Positions 8,301 to 15,974 of a stretch of 64,000 nucleotides of DNA are shown in pieces. The translations under genes were made by a program, and so were the position numbers. The first letter of the stretch is position 1. The number at the start of each line of letters is the position of its first letter. Location of the stretch: positions 1-64,000 of the IMG/VR virus record IMGVR_UViG_3300031772_000002; one strand, written 5' to 3'. Below the pieces are notes generated by a model. That model was not told the DNA's origin. It worked only from the letters and a program-made list of their open reading frames with translations, and did no database searches. The stretch is from a virus.

Positions 8301-10257
8301 AGGAAGTTGGCTTGTCTCAAAAGGTAAAGGTGGAAAAGAAACCAATTTATCTTTTAATAATATAGACGATGCTCGTGAGTCTTTTAAAAATAATAAATTT
8401 ACTTATGGTGACAATGTGACTATTAATAATATAAAGGCTCCATTTGGTATGCATGAAATTAATTCTATAGTTCCTGATGATATGAAAAAATATAATATAG
8501 AATTAACAAGTAAAAATACCGAAGGATGGATTCGTGACGTAGTAAAAAAATATAATGGAAAACAGGCACTTGCCCTTGCGGACAAGATTAAAGATGTTGG
8601 AAATAATTATGTTACAACTTATGGATTGACATTAGGAGTATCAGATACCATTATTGATAAAAAATTTAAAGATAAATTAGTGTCTGATGCATGGGAAAAT
8701 GTTAGTAAGGATGATAGTTCTTCTATTGTTAAGTCATTTAATGAAGCGGTATCAAAAGGTATTAAAAAATTAGAATCTGATTATGATGAAAACACTATGG
8801 TTGGTATTGGTTTAAAATCAGGAGCAGGTAAAGGTATAAGTAATTTTGCATCTATAGCATTAATGCCTGGAATAGTTACGGATATAGATGGAGCCGCTGT
8901 TCCTGTTCCAATTACTAAATCTTATTCTGAAGGACTTAATACTTCTCAATATTGGGCCGCAGCTCATGGGGCAAGAAGTGGAAATATACAGAAATCAGTA
9001 CAATCGTTTAAGCCGGGATGGTTAACAAAAGATCTTACTAATTCTATTTATGAAACAAGAATTAACAGTGAAGATCCTGTCGATACGGTTGGTTTTGAAT
9101 TTAATATTGATGATAAGAAATCTATTATTAATAGATATTTGGCAAAAGACGTTAAAGATACTCATGGAAAAATTCTTGCAAAAAGAAATGATCTTGTCAA
9201 TAGTGATCTTGTAAATAAATTGAACAGTCATAAAGTAAAAAATATATTTGTACAATCACCTATTACCGATCCAACTCCAGGTGATGGATTTTCAAGTTAT
9301 TCTTATGGAGCTGATTATGATGGAAAATTACATAATATAGGTGATAATATAGGAATTATTTCCTCTCATACAATAACCGAACCTTCATTAAAATTAGCTA
9401 TGAAGGCTTTTCATACAGGAGGAACTGTAGCCGCAGGAAAAACTGGATCTGCATTTGATGTATTGGAAAGAGTCTTAAGATTTACTACAAATATACCTAA
9501 CAAATCAACCCTTGCAAGTATTGATGGGATAGTAAAAAATATTATTAAATCTCCTATTGGCGGATGGGATGTTGTATTGCAAAATGATAAAAAAGAAGAC
9601 GTTCATTATATAGATCCTAATACTGAGCTGCTTGTTAAAAAAGGTGATAAAGTATTTATGGGTGATAATATTTCAACAGGAACAACAAGTGTGCATGATG
9701 TTTTAAAATATAGAGGATTTAAAGACGCTCAAAAATTTCTTGTAAAAGAAATAAATAATATTAATGAAGGAAAGCTTGATTCAAGAGATATCGAGACTGT
9801 TGTTAGAGGTATAACGAATACAACAAGAATATTACATCCAGGATCAAGTACATACGCCCCTTATGATGTTGCTCCATTAACAACTGTAGAATATTATAAT
9901 AACAATAATAATAAAGAAGATGATATTGAAAATACTGAAGGCGATCATTTATCTCAAAATTATGGCATATACAAAAAAAATACTAAAATTACAAATAATA
10001 TTATTGAAGATTTAAGTAATAAAGGAGTTAAAAGAATAAATATTTTTAAAGATAAAATTAAACATGAACCATTTTTAACTCCTGCAGGAATAAGCGCAAA
10101 GGCTCAAACAAGCGAAGATTGGATTTCACGATTAGCACATAATAGAATAGCAAAAGTTCTTGAAGAAGGAACAACTCAGGGATTTAAAAGTGTTATTGAT
10201 CCTAATGTAGGAAATCCAATTACTCAACTTATTACAGGGGAATATGGAAAAAAATAA
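2332..10257 (+). CDS. Fused RNA polymerase beta-beta' subunit with intein
   Basis: One 2641-codon frame carries the hallmarks of both large bacterial RNA polymerase subunits in the order beta then beta'. Beta motifs: an HTPEGQAIG segment, then AYVPYKGYNFEDSAIISE, DKISGLHGNKHIISKIVPDD, SPLGVSNRINTSQLLEA, and GGKNLGRMEMAALLARGA. Beta' motifs: KFRPVFQIG...DINDLY, FFQDKVLERRQDLVGRS, VIANRAPTLHRWNMTAFKP, the metal-binding DFDGD at residues 1414-1418, a bridge-helix region SEGLNTSQYWAAAHGARSG, and a trigger-loop region LKLAMKAFHTGGT. An intein (residues 1419-1947) interrupts the frame right after DFDGD; removal would leave about 2112 residues, well below the roughly 2700 of bacterial beta plus beta'. 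Jumbo phages usually split these subunits, so the fusion is unusual. It would be a phage transcription enzyme; whether it is packaged in the virion cannot be told. The upstream ribosome site is weak (AGGA). Confidence 0.95.
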   Translation: MNLKEQQTLNKILQMTNDARGNVLLNTTVSDTVKKILNSVEDDDIKLKVNKIFVNEKFDNKDIESQMTVRNKNQIWANDLRADLEIIDKKTGKSIDKVQNLKITTIPKITDRGTYLINGNEYVFTKQSRLKPGVYTKRQSNGEISSFFNVDKTIDFDRGFNNNFKLNFEPETKIFTMGYGNKNIPLINALKVIGVSPSELIKKWGQQVYDANSKSYDKHELRDQNKLYEAVFGIAPANNINNDTIRSQIKERLFATNLDPETTKITLGKSYTNVNKDVILDASKKIIDINKGEIESDDRESLVFKSFFDVEDHIRERLVKNSNKIINNIKYKLKKNKFINKSISAQSFDPFVVGTITTSQLSTPPEQTNIMSIIGGSSKFTVMGEGGIGSTNAITNDIRKISNSEVGFVDPLHTPEGQAIGVAVHTSVDTIKVGNNLYSKMLKKNGEKVLLSPQDVWDKNVAFPDEYDVTKKIPVPKNNKIKVVNQGKIKSVNSSDVDVIIANPIGMFDSSVNMIPFLNSIQGNRGLTASKMQEQALPLKYRDKPLFNIVDENGRNFGKNIASIIALPKSPVDGIVEDVNENKIIIKDKNKNKYTIQLYNNFSLNGESFLHNESKVKIGDSVKQDDVLADNNFTKDGNIAIGANLKVAYVPYKGYNFEDSAIISESAAKKLTSEHMYDFKTKRTSNGVFSRDKFKAYYPEVLPLNKSKKLDSDGVIKVGETVERDDVVIAHLEKKSPTSDDIILGRLDKQLKRDMSNNALLWDKDVIGVVKKVTKSGNNVVVNIKTEEQLKVADKISGLHGNKHIISKIVPDDEMPYNLETGEKIDLTMSPLGVSNRINTSQLLEAAVGKLVSKTGKTYDINNFSGEDNSRKIISELKKEGLSDKDILVDPETKKPLLNPVATGTAHILKLEHIVDHKFSARYKDSYDANEQAATGGITGGKNLGRMEMAALLARGANENLREMFQIKGQKNDEYWRAMETGQSLPPPKKSFAWDKMLAMMSGAGINVEQKGKTFALKPMTDKDIIEMSSGEITKPELSYRKKDLAPIKDGLFDPVKAGGLYGNNFTHFKLPEPTLNPITTSATANLLNMPITHLDNILTGKKFIDKSNGKIVEPGSPNSISGGPAVKLLLERINVKNELKNAEEDSKTITNPTELNKIHKKIRYLKSIKDNNMKPSDYIISNVLVTPSKFRPVFQIGTEGTVVVSDINDLYQQTAYTSSALKNLKTTLDESIDNEDIKNLQLAEARGSLYNDLKAVVGMGDPTSYLHKVKNKKGFIPQIDGGATKQTKEGFFQDKVLERRQDLVGRSTIILNPELGGDELGIPKIMAGKIFQPFIMKKMVEWGYKPVEAQKLIKDNDPIYQRALQVVSDERLVIANRAPTLHRWNMTAFKPKLTDGKSIEVPGITVVENMGGDFDGDCCFGGLYISIEINKLNKENKKIDFGDKFYNKFLDTDSENRYINTNEQFLLFIKSLEVNMPCLNELPVNVKDKSILHINIADFPRLTETKEIKQNGNEIYKVPEGVSVFSLDNVTHKFIELPVTEFSIHKNISNYIILLSDRNELLLSSDKSAIVLNTDTFKLESCSPKDLIGKAIPKIKKIEIKPSLFEVKLIDYSLNSKSIKCKDSIELNESVGHFIGIMIGNGWISDDMRICMASVHEDIKNLFNDTINKMMKEDIGICSIDSPHSFMGYDCFSTKHTKTSISLAQNIKIWIGHLARNKHLPIFFMSTSEEFRLGLLSGLIDTDGTSTWNHSQGKKSQYILLYSTTSVRLAEEIVTLSRTLGISASITSSERDTCVEYTVVFSTQTIVDKKLNFINPDKKEAFEKFQATGGETSASMAARLDMVPFSDDMYIKFRLHIKSNKYPNLYSSMYDAVNSGCISRPTAIKIITILPKGIADDRWIEIVNNKNITWVYAKNIELNKELLTMYDITAPGSYTFMLNNGIICQDTFQLHVPISSKALQEAELMKPSASMLKTGYDTVLNKPSLDITAGSWLVSKGKGGKETNLSFNNIDDARESFKNNKFTYGDNVTINNIKAPFGMHEINSIVPDDMKKYNIELTSKNTEGWIRDVVKKYNGKQALALADKIKDVGNNYVTTYGLTLGVSDTIIDKKFKDKLVSDAWENVSKDDSSSIVKSFNEAVSKGIKKLESDYDENTMVGIGLKSGAGKGISNFASIALMPGIVTDIDGAAVPVPITKSYSEGLNTSQYWAAAHGARSGNIQKSVQSFKPGWLTKDLTNSIYETRINSEDPVDTVGFEFNIDDKKSIINRYLAKDVKDTHGKILAKRNDLVNSDLVNKLNSHKVKNIFVQSPITDPTPGDGFSSYSYGADYDGKLHNIGDNIGIISSHTITEPSLKLAMKAFHTGGTVAAGKTGSAFDVLERVLRFTTNIPNKSTLASIDGIVKNIIKSPIGGWDVVLQNDKKEDVHYIDPNTELLVKKGDKVFMGDNISTGTTSVHDVLKYRGFKDAQKFLVKEINNINEGKLDSRDIETVVRGITNTTRILHPGSSTYAPYDVAPLTTVEYYNNNNNKEDDIENTEGDHLSQNYGIYKKNTKITNNIIEDLSNKGVKRINIFKDKIKHEPFLTPAGISAKAQTSEDWISRLAHNRIAKVLEEGTTQGFKSVIDPNVGNPITQLITGEYGKK
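6586..8172 (+). mobile_element. LAGLIDADG intein inserted after the RNAP catalytic DFDGD
   Basis: This is a 529-residue in-frame insertion (residues 1419-1947 of the host frame). The N-end is CCFGG; the C-end is a block like those of inteins, YDITAPGSYTFMLNNGIICQD, followed by Thr as the +1 nucleophile. Two LAGLIDADG helices are visible: GHFIGIMIGNGW (1633-1644) and LGLLSGLIDTDG (1734-1745). Joining DFDGD to TFQLHVP restores the expected spacing to the HVP of RNA polymerase beta', which fixes the junctions; the second Cys as residue 1 would leave one extra residue. The C-terminal pair is Gln-Asp in place of the usual His-Asn. Asp-ending inteins are known and can splice, so activity is likely but not certain. 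Confidence 0.88.
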
Positions 10258-10263
10258 GTAATT

Positions 10264-11634
10264 ATGTTTAATTCCAATGATACAATATCGTATACTGTAG
10301 TACCATGTATTTGTGATGGGGTTATCACTAATAAACTTGATGATACTGAATCATATGAAGTTGCCATTCATAAATCTCCATTAGGATCTATAGGTCAAAC
10401 ATATTGTTCTTTATCATACCCTCCAGGATTGGAAGATAATTTTAAAATTGGAGAATTTGTTAAAGTATTAGTTCAATTTCATTTTGGAGGTCCTAAAAAT
10501 GAATTTATAGGAATAGCTCCTAATCATGAAAAAGTAATTATTGGAATTTATTCAGAAAGATCCATCGCTCCTATAAAAATAGAAAATCCTGTTTCTGAAC
10601 CTGATGATAATACATTTAGATTTGTTAATAAAAATTCTGGAGCAGGCATTATTGCTACAGATAATGGGCAGGTTGTATTAGCATCTGGAAATGTAATAAA
10701 TACAACCATGAAACCTTTTGGATTTGGAGTTAAAGAAAATCTTCATTATACATATGCTCAAAATATTCATAGAGTTATTTCTCATAATAGTAAAGCTTCA
10801 TATGCAAGAGAACAATTTGGATTATATGCAGGTAATGATATAAATGAAAAATCTACTATGGTTAGTCCTGAAGATTATTTAATTAATTATAGAAGATATG
10901 TTACTTGTAATAAAAATCCTGATGATTGGATTTCTACATGTGAAGGAACGTATGCTCCATTTGTTGGAGCAAATATGGATACTCTTGTTGTTGAGAAAGG
11001 AAAAGAAGTACTTTTATCAAAAGTTATAAATCAAAAAAAATCAAGAATTACTATTGAAATGGGAGAACCTGGGGATAGTTTTGTTAATATTAGAGTTGAT
11101 GATGTTATTAAGGATGAGGGATTTAGTATAGTGCCTCCAGGAGCCACTACAGCGATACTTGGTAATAGAATGAAGGTTGGTATAAGTGACAAAGGTGCTA
11201 TTGATATAAGGGCATCTGGGGCTGGTTTAAATCAATCTAATAAAAATGGATTGCATGTATCTCTGGACACTTCTGGAAATTTAACAATTCATTCAATTGG
11301 AATTATTACAATATCTCATGGAGATAATGAAAAATCTAACAATTCAATTGTTCTTGATCCTATAAAAGGAATCGATATTAAAGCTAAGAATGGATTAAAA
11401 ATTAATGATCAACCTGTTGTTTTAAAACCATTTGTTGATTTTTTTATTAATAATAAAACTCAATTATGTCAAGTTACATCTATTGGGGGCCCGGCTCCGA
11501 TACATCCGGCGATACTTCCAATTCTTGAAGCTGATGCTAAAAAAATTGCTGATAATAAAGGTTATACGTCAATTGGAGTTAATGGCCAAAAAGGAACTAT
11601 TAATGATAATAGTTCAATTTTTGAAACTGTTTAG
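10264..11634 (+). CDS. Putative baseplate or tail-spike-like virion protein, 456 aa
   Basis: The frame begins 6 nt after the polymerase stop and has no clear ribosome site, suggesting coupling or leaderless re-initiation. The N-terminal part (about residues 20-110) has short strands and a LEDNFKIGEFVKVLVQFHFGG segment, compatible with an OB-fold as in phage spike or gp5-like baseplate proteins. The C-terminal half (about 290-380) is strand-rich and repetitive (DKGAIDIRASGAG, SGNLTIHSIGIITISHG, KGIDIKAKNGLKINDQPV), the look of a beta-helix spike. No lysozyme domain or cysteine pattern is seen. Its position before a small conserved-looking gene fits a baseplate module. Role is inference. Confidence 0.55.
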   Translation: MFNSNDTISYTVVPCICDGVITNKLDDTESYEVAIHKSPLGSIGQTYCSLSYPPGLEDNFKIGEFVKVLVQFHFGGPKNEFIGIAPNHEKVIIGIYSERSIAPIKIENPVSEPDDNTFRFVNKNSGAGIIATDNGQVVLASGNVINTTMKPFGFGVKENLHYTYAQNIHRVISHNSKASYAREQFGLYAGNDINEKSTMVSPEDYLINYRRYVTCNKNPDDWISTCEGTYAPFVGANMDTLVVEKGKEVLLSKVINQKKSRITIEMGEPGDSFVNIRVDDVIKDEGFSIVPPGATTAILGNRMKVGISDKGAIDIRASGAGLNQSNKNGLHVSLDTSGNLTIHSIGIITISHGDNEKSNNSIVLDPIKGIDIKAKNGLKINDQPVVLKPFVDFFINNKTQLCQVTSIGGPAPIHPAILPILEADAKKIADNKGYTSIGVNGQKGTINDNSSIFETV

Positions 11635-11668
11635 ATTTATTTTATTATATTTATAATGGGAGTTTTTT

Positions 11669-11962
11669 ATGCCAACTGTACGTTTTTCTAAATCAGCTCT
11701 TGGAGTATCAATAGTTTCTGATATTGAAAAATTTATTAATGATAATGCAAATGCTTCTGAAAATGATAAAAGTTCTACACATGAAGATGGAGCAAAAGCA
11801 TTGGCAAATGCAATAGCTTATGGCATATCACGAGCTCTTTCTGATGTGTCTGTTCAGACAGCTTTTTATACAGGAATTGTTCCACCCACAGTTGGAGGAA
11901 ATCCAGGAATGTTGATACATAATGCTTTGTCAATAATAACAAAGGAAGTAATAGTTGATTAA
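11669..11962 (+). CDS. Hypothetical small virion-module protein, 97 aa
   Basis: Preceded by GGGAG about 6 nt before the ATG. It follows the spike-like gene by 34 nt and is the last gene before the IS607 insertion. The C-terminal half (VQTAFYTGIVPPTVGGNPG) is glycine and proline rich. No recognised family, no membrane segment and no cysteine. Probably a structural accessory protein by position. Confidence 0.6.
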   Translation: MPTVRFSKSALGVSIVSDIEKFINDNANASENDKSSTHEDGAKALANAIAYGISRALSDVSVQTAFYTGIVPPTVGGNPGMLIHNALSIITKEVIVD

Positions 11963-11966
11963 AATA

Positions 11967-11995
11967 TTGACTTTTCTATAAAAATCTATTATATT
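11967..11995 (+). promoter_or_regulatory. Sigma70-type promoter at IS607 left end
   Basis: TTGACT (11967-11972), a 17-nt spacer and TATATT (11990-11995) form a near-consensus bacterial promoter, 18 nt upstream of the tnpA start. A 9-bp inverted repeat (TTCTATAAA at 11974-11982, TTTATAGAA at 11994-12002) overlaps it and could be bound by the MerR-like N-terminal domain of the recombinase. Host-type promoters are otherwise not obvious here, consistent with an imported element. Confidence 0.65.
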
Positions 11996-12013
11996 TATAG
12001 AAAAGGATATATT

Positions 12014-12604
12014 ATGAAATTTGTGCCACTAAGAAAAGCGATGGAATATTATGGTCAATGTGATAAAACAATCAGAAAATATGCGGAAAATGGAAACATT
12101 AAAGCAAAACGACTCCATTCTGGAAGATGGTTGTTTGACATCGACTCTTATGAAAAGCCATCCAAACAATCAACAATTTGCTACTGTCGTGTATCCTCAA
12201 TCAAGCAAAGAGACGATTTGGTCAGGCAGGTCGTCTTTATGCGAGAACAATTTCATAATGCAGAAATCATCCAGGATATTGGATCTGGACTTAACTACAA
12301 AAGAAAAGGGCTTAACTCCATTCTGGAACGACTTTTGCAAAGAGAAAAGCTTACAATTGTGGTTGCCTACAAAGACAGGCTTGCAAGGTTTGGAACAGAA
12401 CTTATCGAGTTCCTTATCAAGCAAAATGGTGGAGAACTCCTGGTTCTCAACCAATTGGTACATTCCCCCGAAAGAGAGCTTACCGAAGATCTACTCGCCG
12501 TTCTCACAGTATTTTCATGTCGAATGCATGGACTTAGAAGATATAAAAAGCAAGTCGAAGAAGATCCGGATTTACCCAAACCAGAATCAAAAGTCAATAT
12601 TTAA
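12014..12604 (+). CDS. tnpA: IS607 transposase, serine recombinase
   Basis: The N-terminal 45 residues form a MerR-like winged helix (PLRKAMEYYGQCDKTIRKYAENG) that picks the DNA. The catalytic domain follows: CYCRVSSIKQRDDLVRQ with the nucleophile probably Ser61, then VVAYKDRLARFG with the second arginine cluster near 122-125. The C-terminal part ends in a helix without the large DNA-binding domain of invertases, normal for IS607 TnpA (196 aa). AAAAGGA lies 8 nt before the ATG. The end overlaps the tnpB start in another frame by 77 nt. It appears intact. Confidence 0.92.
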   Translation: MKFVPLRKAMEYYGQCDKTIRKYAENGNIKAKRLHSGRWLFDIDSYEKPSKQSTICYCRVSSIKQRDDLVRQVVFMREQFHNAEIIQDIGSGLNYKRKGLNSILERLLQREKLTIVVAYKDRLARFGTELIEFLIKQNGGELLVLNQLVHSPERELTEDLLAVLTVFSCRMHGLRRYKKQVEEDPDLPKPESKVNI

Positions 12605-13646
12605 AAACTGGTTTGGGGCTGCAAGATTTTCTTTTAATCAAGCTTTTGCATATTTAAAAAACCCAGAGACTAAAGCAAATTGGATGTCTATTAAGGGCGA
12701 ACTGTTAGAAGCTCTCCCAGAATGGTCAAACAAAATTCCATATCAAATTAAATCAATAGCCATTAAAGATGCATGTACCTCAGTTTTGAATGCTAAAAAG
12801 AAATTTGCTATCACGCATGAATTTCAAGATGTGTCTTATAAGTCAAGGAAAGACACCAAACAATCATGCTATATTCCAAAGAGTGCAATTTCTGAATTGG
12901 GAATTTACCATTCAAAAATTGGTGAATTAAAATTTACAGAAAATATTCCTGACAATTGGTGTGACTCAAGGTTAACAAAAGAAAATGGTAGATATTATGT
13001 CTGTATACCACATAAGGTTCAATTACCCTCTATATGCGATAACCAAGCTAACAGGGTAGTTGCTCTCGATCCTGGTGTAAGAACATTTATAACTTTTTTT
13101 TCGGAAAATAGTTGTGGAAAGATTGGAGAAGGATGTTTTAAGAGAATTTTTAATTTATGCTTAAAGATTGATAAATTGCTATCGTCTTTAAGTAAAGAGA
13201 AACTATTCTTTAAAAGATGTAGAATTAAATCTTTAATAGGTAGAACAAAATGGAAGATTAAAGATTTAATTTCTGAACTCCATTTTAAGACAGCTAATTT
13301 TCTAGTCAAGAATTTTGATATTATTTTACTTCCAACTTTTGAAGTGTCAGATATGGTTGACAAATCAAAAAGAAAAATATCTTCGAGAACGGCTCGTAAT
13401 ATGCTGTCATTATCTCATTACAAATTTAAACAGATTATTAAATTTGTAGCTAATAATAATCATAAATTTGTTATTGACGTTAATGAAGCATATACATCAA
13501 AGACCGTGTCATGGACTGGTGAAATAATAGAAAACTTGAATGGAAATAGAGTTATAAAAAGTAACTTTGATGGACAAGTGATGGATCGAGATTATAATGG
13601 TGCTCGTGGAATATTTCTACGAGCACTACGGGGAGATACACCTTAA
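12528..13646 (+). CDS. tnpB: IS607 TnpB nuclease with a lost zinc ribbon
   Basis: The start is taken as ATG 12528, inside the end of tnpA; the frame is open further upstream but that part only mirrors tnpA. The 372-aa protein has RuvC-I VVALDPGVRTF (Asp181), RuvC-II LPTFEVSDM (Glu272) and RuvC-III MDRDYNGARGI (Asp355). The region that normally holds two CxxC pairs reads AYTSKTVSWTGEIIENLNGN, so all four zinc cysteines are gone although the flanking TSKT and DRDxN motifs are kept. In the family the ribbon helps fold the nuclease end, so activity may be lowered, or this is a ribbon-less lineage. The catalytic residues argue against simple decay. Confidence 0.88.
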   Translation: MDLEDIKSKSKKIRIYPNQNQKSIFKNWFGAARFSFNQAFAYLKNPETKANWMSIKGELLEALPEWSNKIPYQIKSIAIKDACTSVLNAKKKFAITHEFQDVSYKSRKDTKQSCYIPKSAISELGIYHSKIGELKFTENIPDNWCDSRLTKENGRYYVCIPHKVQLPSICDNQANRVVALDPGVRTFITFFSENSCGKIGEGCFKRIFNLCLKIDKLLSSLSKEKLFFKRCRIKSLIGRTKWKIKDLISELHFKTANFLVKNFDIILLPTFEVSDMVDKSKRKISSRTARNMLSLSHYKFKQIIKFVANNNHKFVIDVNEAYTSKTVSWTGEIIENLNGNRVIKSNFDGQVMDRDYNGARGIFLRALRGDTP

Positions 13647-13649
13647 TTG

Positions 13650-13673
13650 GTAGAAAGTTATAGAATTTTCTAC
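13650..13673 (+). ncRNA. Hairpin at IS607 right end, possible guide-RNA 3' stem
   Basis: GTAGAAA (13650-13656) pairs with TTTCTAC (13667-13673) three nt after the tnpB stop. TnpB guide RNAs end at the element's right end, so this stem could be their last scaffold helix. Position and pairing are seen; the function is inference. Confidence 0.4.
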
Positions 13674-13730
13674 AAAGAAAGTATCGGAATAGTTAATTTT
13701 AAAATTTAACAATTTATAAAGGAAAAAATT

Positions 13731-15926
13731 ATGGTTAGTATTAAAGATGCTGTTATTCCTCAAACTGAGTTTATTAAACTTTCTACTTATAAACTTTCAA
13801 ATAATATTTCTGATTGGAATGATGAAATAATGAGTAAATTTTTTGAAGAGATTAATTACATTCCTAAAGAATATAATGTAGATATTGTAGTTAATAATAT
13901 TGATGAAGATAAGGGATATGCTAAGGGAAGCATTGTAGTGTCTTATAATAATAAGCAAATTAATTTTCCTATTATAGTTAATAATTATCAATTATCTCCA
14001 TTTGATACATTCGTACATAAAGATAAAGATATTATTAAATATTATCCTGCAAATATTATTAATATGACCAAATTGTTAATTAGTCAAAAAATTGGCAAAC
14101 CTGAAGATATTTATAAAGATCAGGGAAATTCAGAATCTATTAAAAGTGTTGGTGGTGTATATCCTAAAAGGGCCAATACTATCGGAAATATTGATGATGC
14201 TTCATATCCAACTTTTGCTAAATTATCATCATGGAATAAAAAGATATTAAAAGAAGATCTTGAAAAATTTGCTATACAATTAGAAAGTGATCCTACTATA
14301 AGTCAAAAATTTGTTGAAAATACAGGAGATTTAATGACCAATCTTATAGATCTTGAAACTCCTAAAGTTATTCCTAACAATGAAAAATCTGGTGTCTTAG
14401 ATGTAAATGATGTAATACAAGCAAAGCAAGTTGTTACTACAATAGATTCTCAAATATTTGATGTAAATAAATTACAACCAATGATAGCTCCTACTGTATG
14501 TGAATTAAGAATATATGAACAACCATCGTTAGAACAATTTATTGAGAGTGGAAATAGTGCAATTGGGAGATTCGAATCTTCTAATAATGGGATTCCTATA
14601 TCTGGAGTTGTTCTTGATTATAAAAAATCTAGTGATTTGTATGATTCAAATGAATGTGCAACCGCAGCGCCATTATCAGGTAAATATGAAGAAAAAAATA
14701 AGGATAAAATATTAATAAAAAATAGACGAGATCAGATATTTATTTCTCTTGATGGAAATTTATATTCTGAATTTTCAGATTATGATAAAAAAGGTATTGG
14801 ATTTTATGGATTAAAAACATTGACAGGAGATGGTGTTCTTGAAAAGGCAGTTGGCATGATTAGAGATAATACTAATAATGATATTATTAATATTTCTTCT
14901 GAAAATAAAAATGATGGAGCTGACAAATCTTTTAATTATATAAAAGATATGAATCAAGGAATTGGATATAATTCGTTTTGTTCATGTGATCCTGTGAGTT
15001 CGTCATTAATTATAATTTATGGAGCTAATAATTCTTATGAATGTATTCTTTTTAATGATAAATTTAAAAAAATTAAAATTAATGATAATAATGCATATGT
15101 CAGTAATGAATCAGCTATAATTCCAGCTAATATTATATCAGTTCAAAAAGTAACTGCAGTTAAAAATCCAATATACAAAATGGCATTAGGTAATGTTAAA
15201 AATATTTATTTAATTCCTGAATCTTCAATAGTTATTAATACACAACGTATGAGAAATATTCCTACAACCGGTAGAAATGGATTTATGACTCCAAGTTTAC
15301 CAATAAAAGAAATATATGAAAATTCGGGCATAAATGAAATAAAAATTAAAGCGACAAATGATGGATATAAAATTAAAGGAACAGCATTTGATCCTTTAAA
15401 AAAGGTTGCTCATTTAGTAAATCCATTATCGACTATTCATACTAAAACTGTATTAAAAATAATGGGAATGTCTGATGATATGATAAAGATTGCAATGACA
15501 TCTGCTCTTTTAAAATTATCTAATAATTCTATTATTGATAAAGATGTTTCAATTTTTGGCGTTAATGATGATTATATTAATCCTGATTCATTTAAATCAA
15601 TAGAAAAAAAAGCTAATATTGATAGTTTGTTTTCGCAGATATCTGATAAAATAAAATTAAATTTAGTAAAAGAAGCTAGTGAATTGGCAAGTCCTGATGC
15701 TGTTGATGTTGTTCTGTCTCTTAATTTTATTAATAAAGATAGTTTAATAGATTATGTTGATAATATTGATGAAATGGAAAAAGTTGTCAACGAATTATCT
15801 AAATATCTAATTGCATCTCGCATGGGATTAACAATGATTAATGAGTCTGCTACTAAAAAAGCTATTGATGGAATAACTGAAGTTATACAAAATCTTGAAC
15901 AAATTAAAATTGCTATTGGTAAATAG
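13731..15926 (+). CDS. Large hypothetical virion-module protein, 731 aa
   Basis: A clear AAAGGA ribosome site precedes the ATG. The protein is soluble and acidic, with no membrane segment. It has a central strand-rich part (about 300-500, with a GIGYNSFCSCDP segment) and a helical C-terminal 150 residues (SIEKKANIDSLFSQISDK onward). SFKSIEKKANIDSLF resembles the F-x-x-(I/L)-x-K-(I/L)-A motif found in many head-module proteins here. No family is recognised. Without the IS607 element it would follow the 97-aa gene, so it belongs to the same transcription block as the polymerase and spike-like genes. The transcript runs into the convergent RT operon terminator region. Confidence 0.65.
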   Translation: MVSIKDAVIPQTEFIKLSTYKLSNNISDWNDEIMSKFFEEINYIPKEYNVDIVVNNIDEDKGYAKGSIVVSYNNKQINFPIIVNNYQLSPFDTFVHKDKDIIKYYPANIINMTKLLISQKIGKPEDIYKDQGNSESIKSVGGVYPKRANTIGNIDDASYPTFAKLSSWNKKILKEDLEKFAIQLESDPTISQKFVENTGDLMTNLIDLETPKVIPNNEKSGVLDVNDVIQAKQVVTTIDSQIFDVNKLQPMIAPTVCELRIYEQPSLEQFIESGNSAIGRFESSNNGIPISGVVLDYKKSSDLYDSNECATAAPLSGKYEEKNKDKILIKNRRDQIFISLDGNLYSEFSDYDKKGIGFYGLKTLTGDGVLEKAVGMIRDNTNNDIINISSENKNDGADKSFNYIKDMNQGIGYNSFCSCDPVSSSLIIIYGANNSYECILFNDKFKKIKINDNNAYVSNESAIIPANIISVQKVTAVKNPIYKMALGNVKNIYLIPESSIVINTQRMRNIPTTGRNGFMTPSLPIKEIYENSGINEIKIKATNDGYKIKGTAFDPLKKVAHLVNPLSTIHTKTVLKIMGMSDDMIKIAMTSALLKLSNNSIIDKDVSIFGVNDDYINPDSFKSIEKKANIDSLFSQISDKIKLNLVKEASELASPDAVDVVLSLNFINKDSLIDYVDNIDEMEKVVNELSKYLIASRMGLTMINESATKKAIDGITEVIQNLEQIKIAIGK

Positions 15927-15927
15927 C

Positions 15928-15958
15928 TAAAAAAAACTCCCGTGTCGAATACGAGAGT
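15928..15958 (-). terminator. Rho-independent terminator of the RT operon
   Basis: On the minus strand a stem (ACTC and CGT pairing with ACG and GAGT, one bulge each side) is followed by eight T residues. It lies at the end of the reverse-transcriptase operon and just after the folded RNA at 15975-16097. Confidence 0.7.
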
Positions 15959-15974
15959 AAGAATTATCAGACAA

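Larger units (their letters stand above)
11963..13690 (+). mobile_element. IS607-family insertion sequence (tnpA + tnpB)
   Basis: A serine recombinase gene overlapping a tnpB gene is the diagnostic IS607 arrangement. The element sits between two virion-module genes without cutting either. IS607 elements lack terminal inverted repeats and make no target duplication, so the ends given are approximate: the left end is put before the promoter at 11967 and the right end after the hairpin at 13650-13673. Confidence 0.8.

Noticed and set aside
12051-12527. Extended N-terminus of the IS607 TnpB frame
   Set aside because: This part lies entirely inside tnpA in another frame; TnpB similarity starts only after the ATG at 12528.
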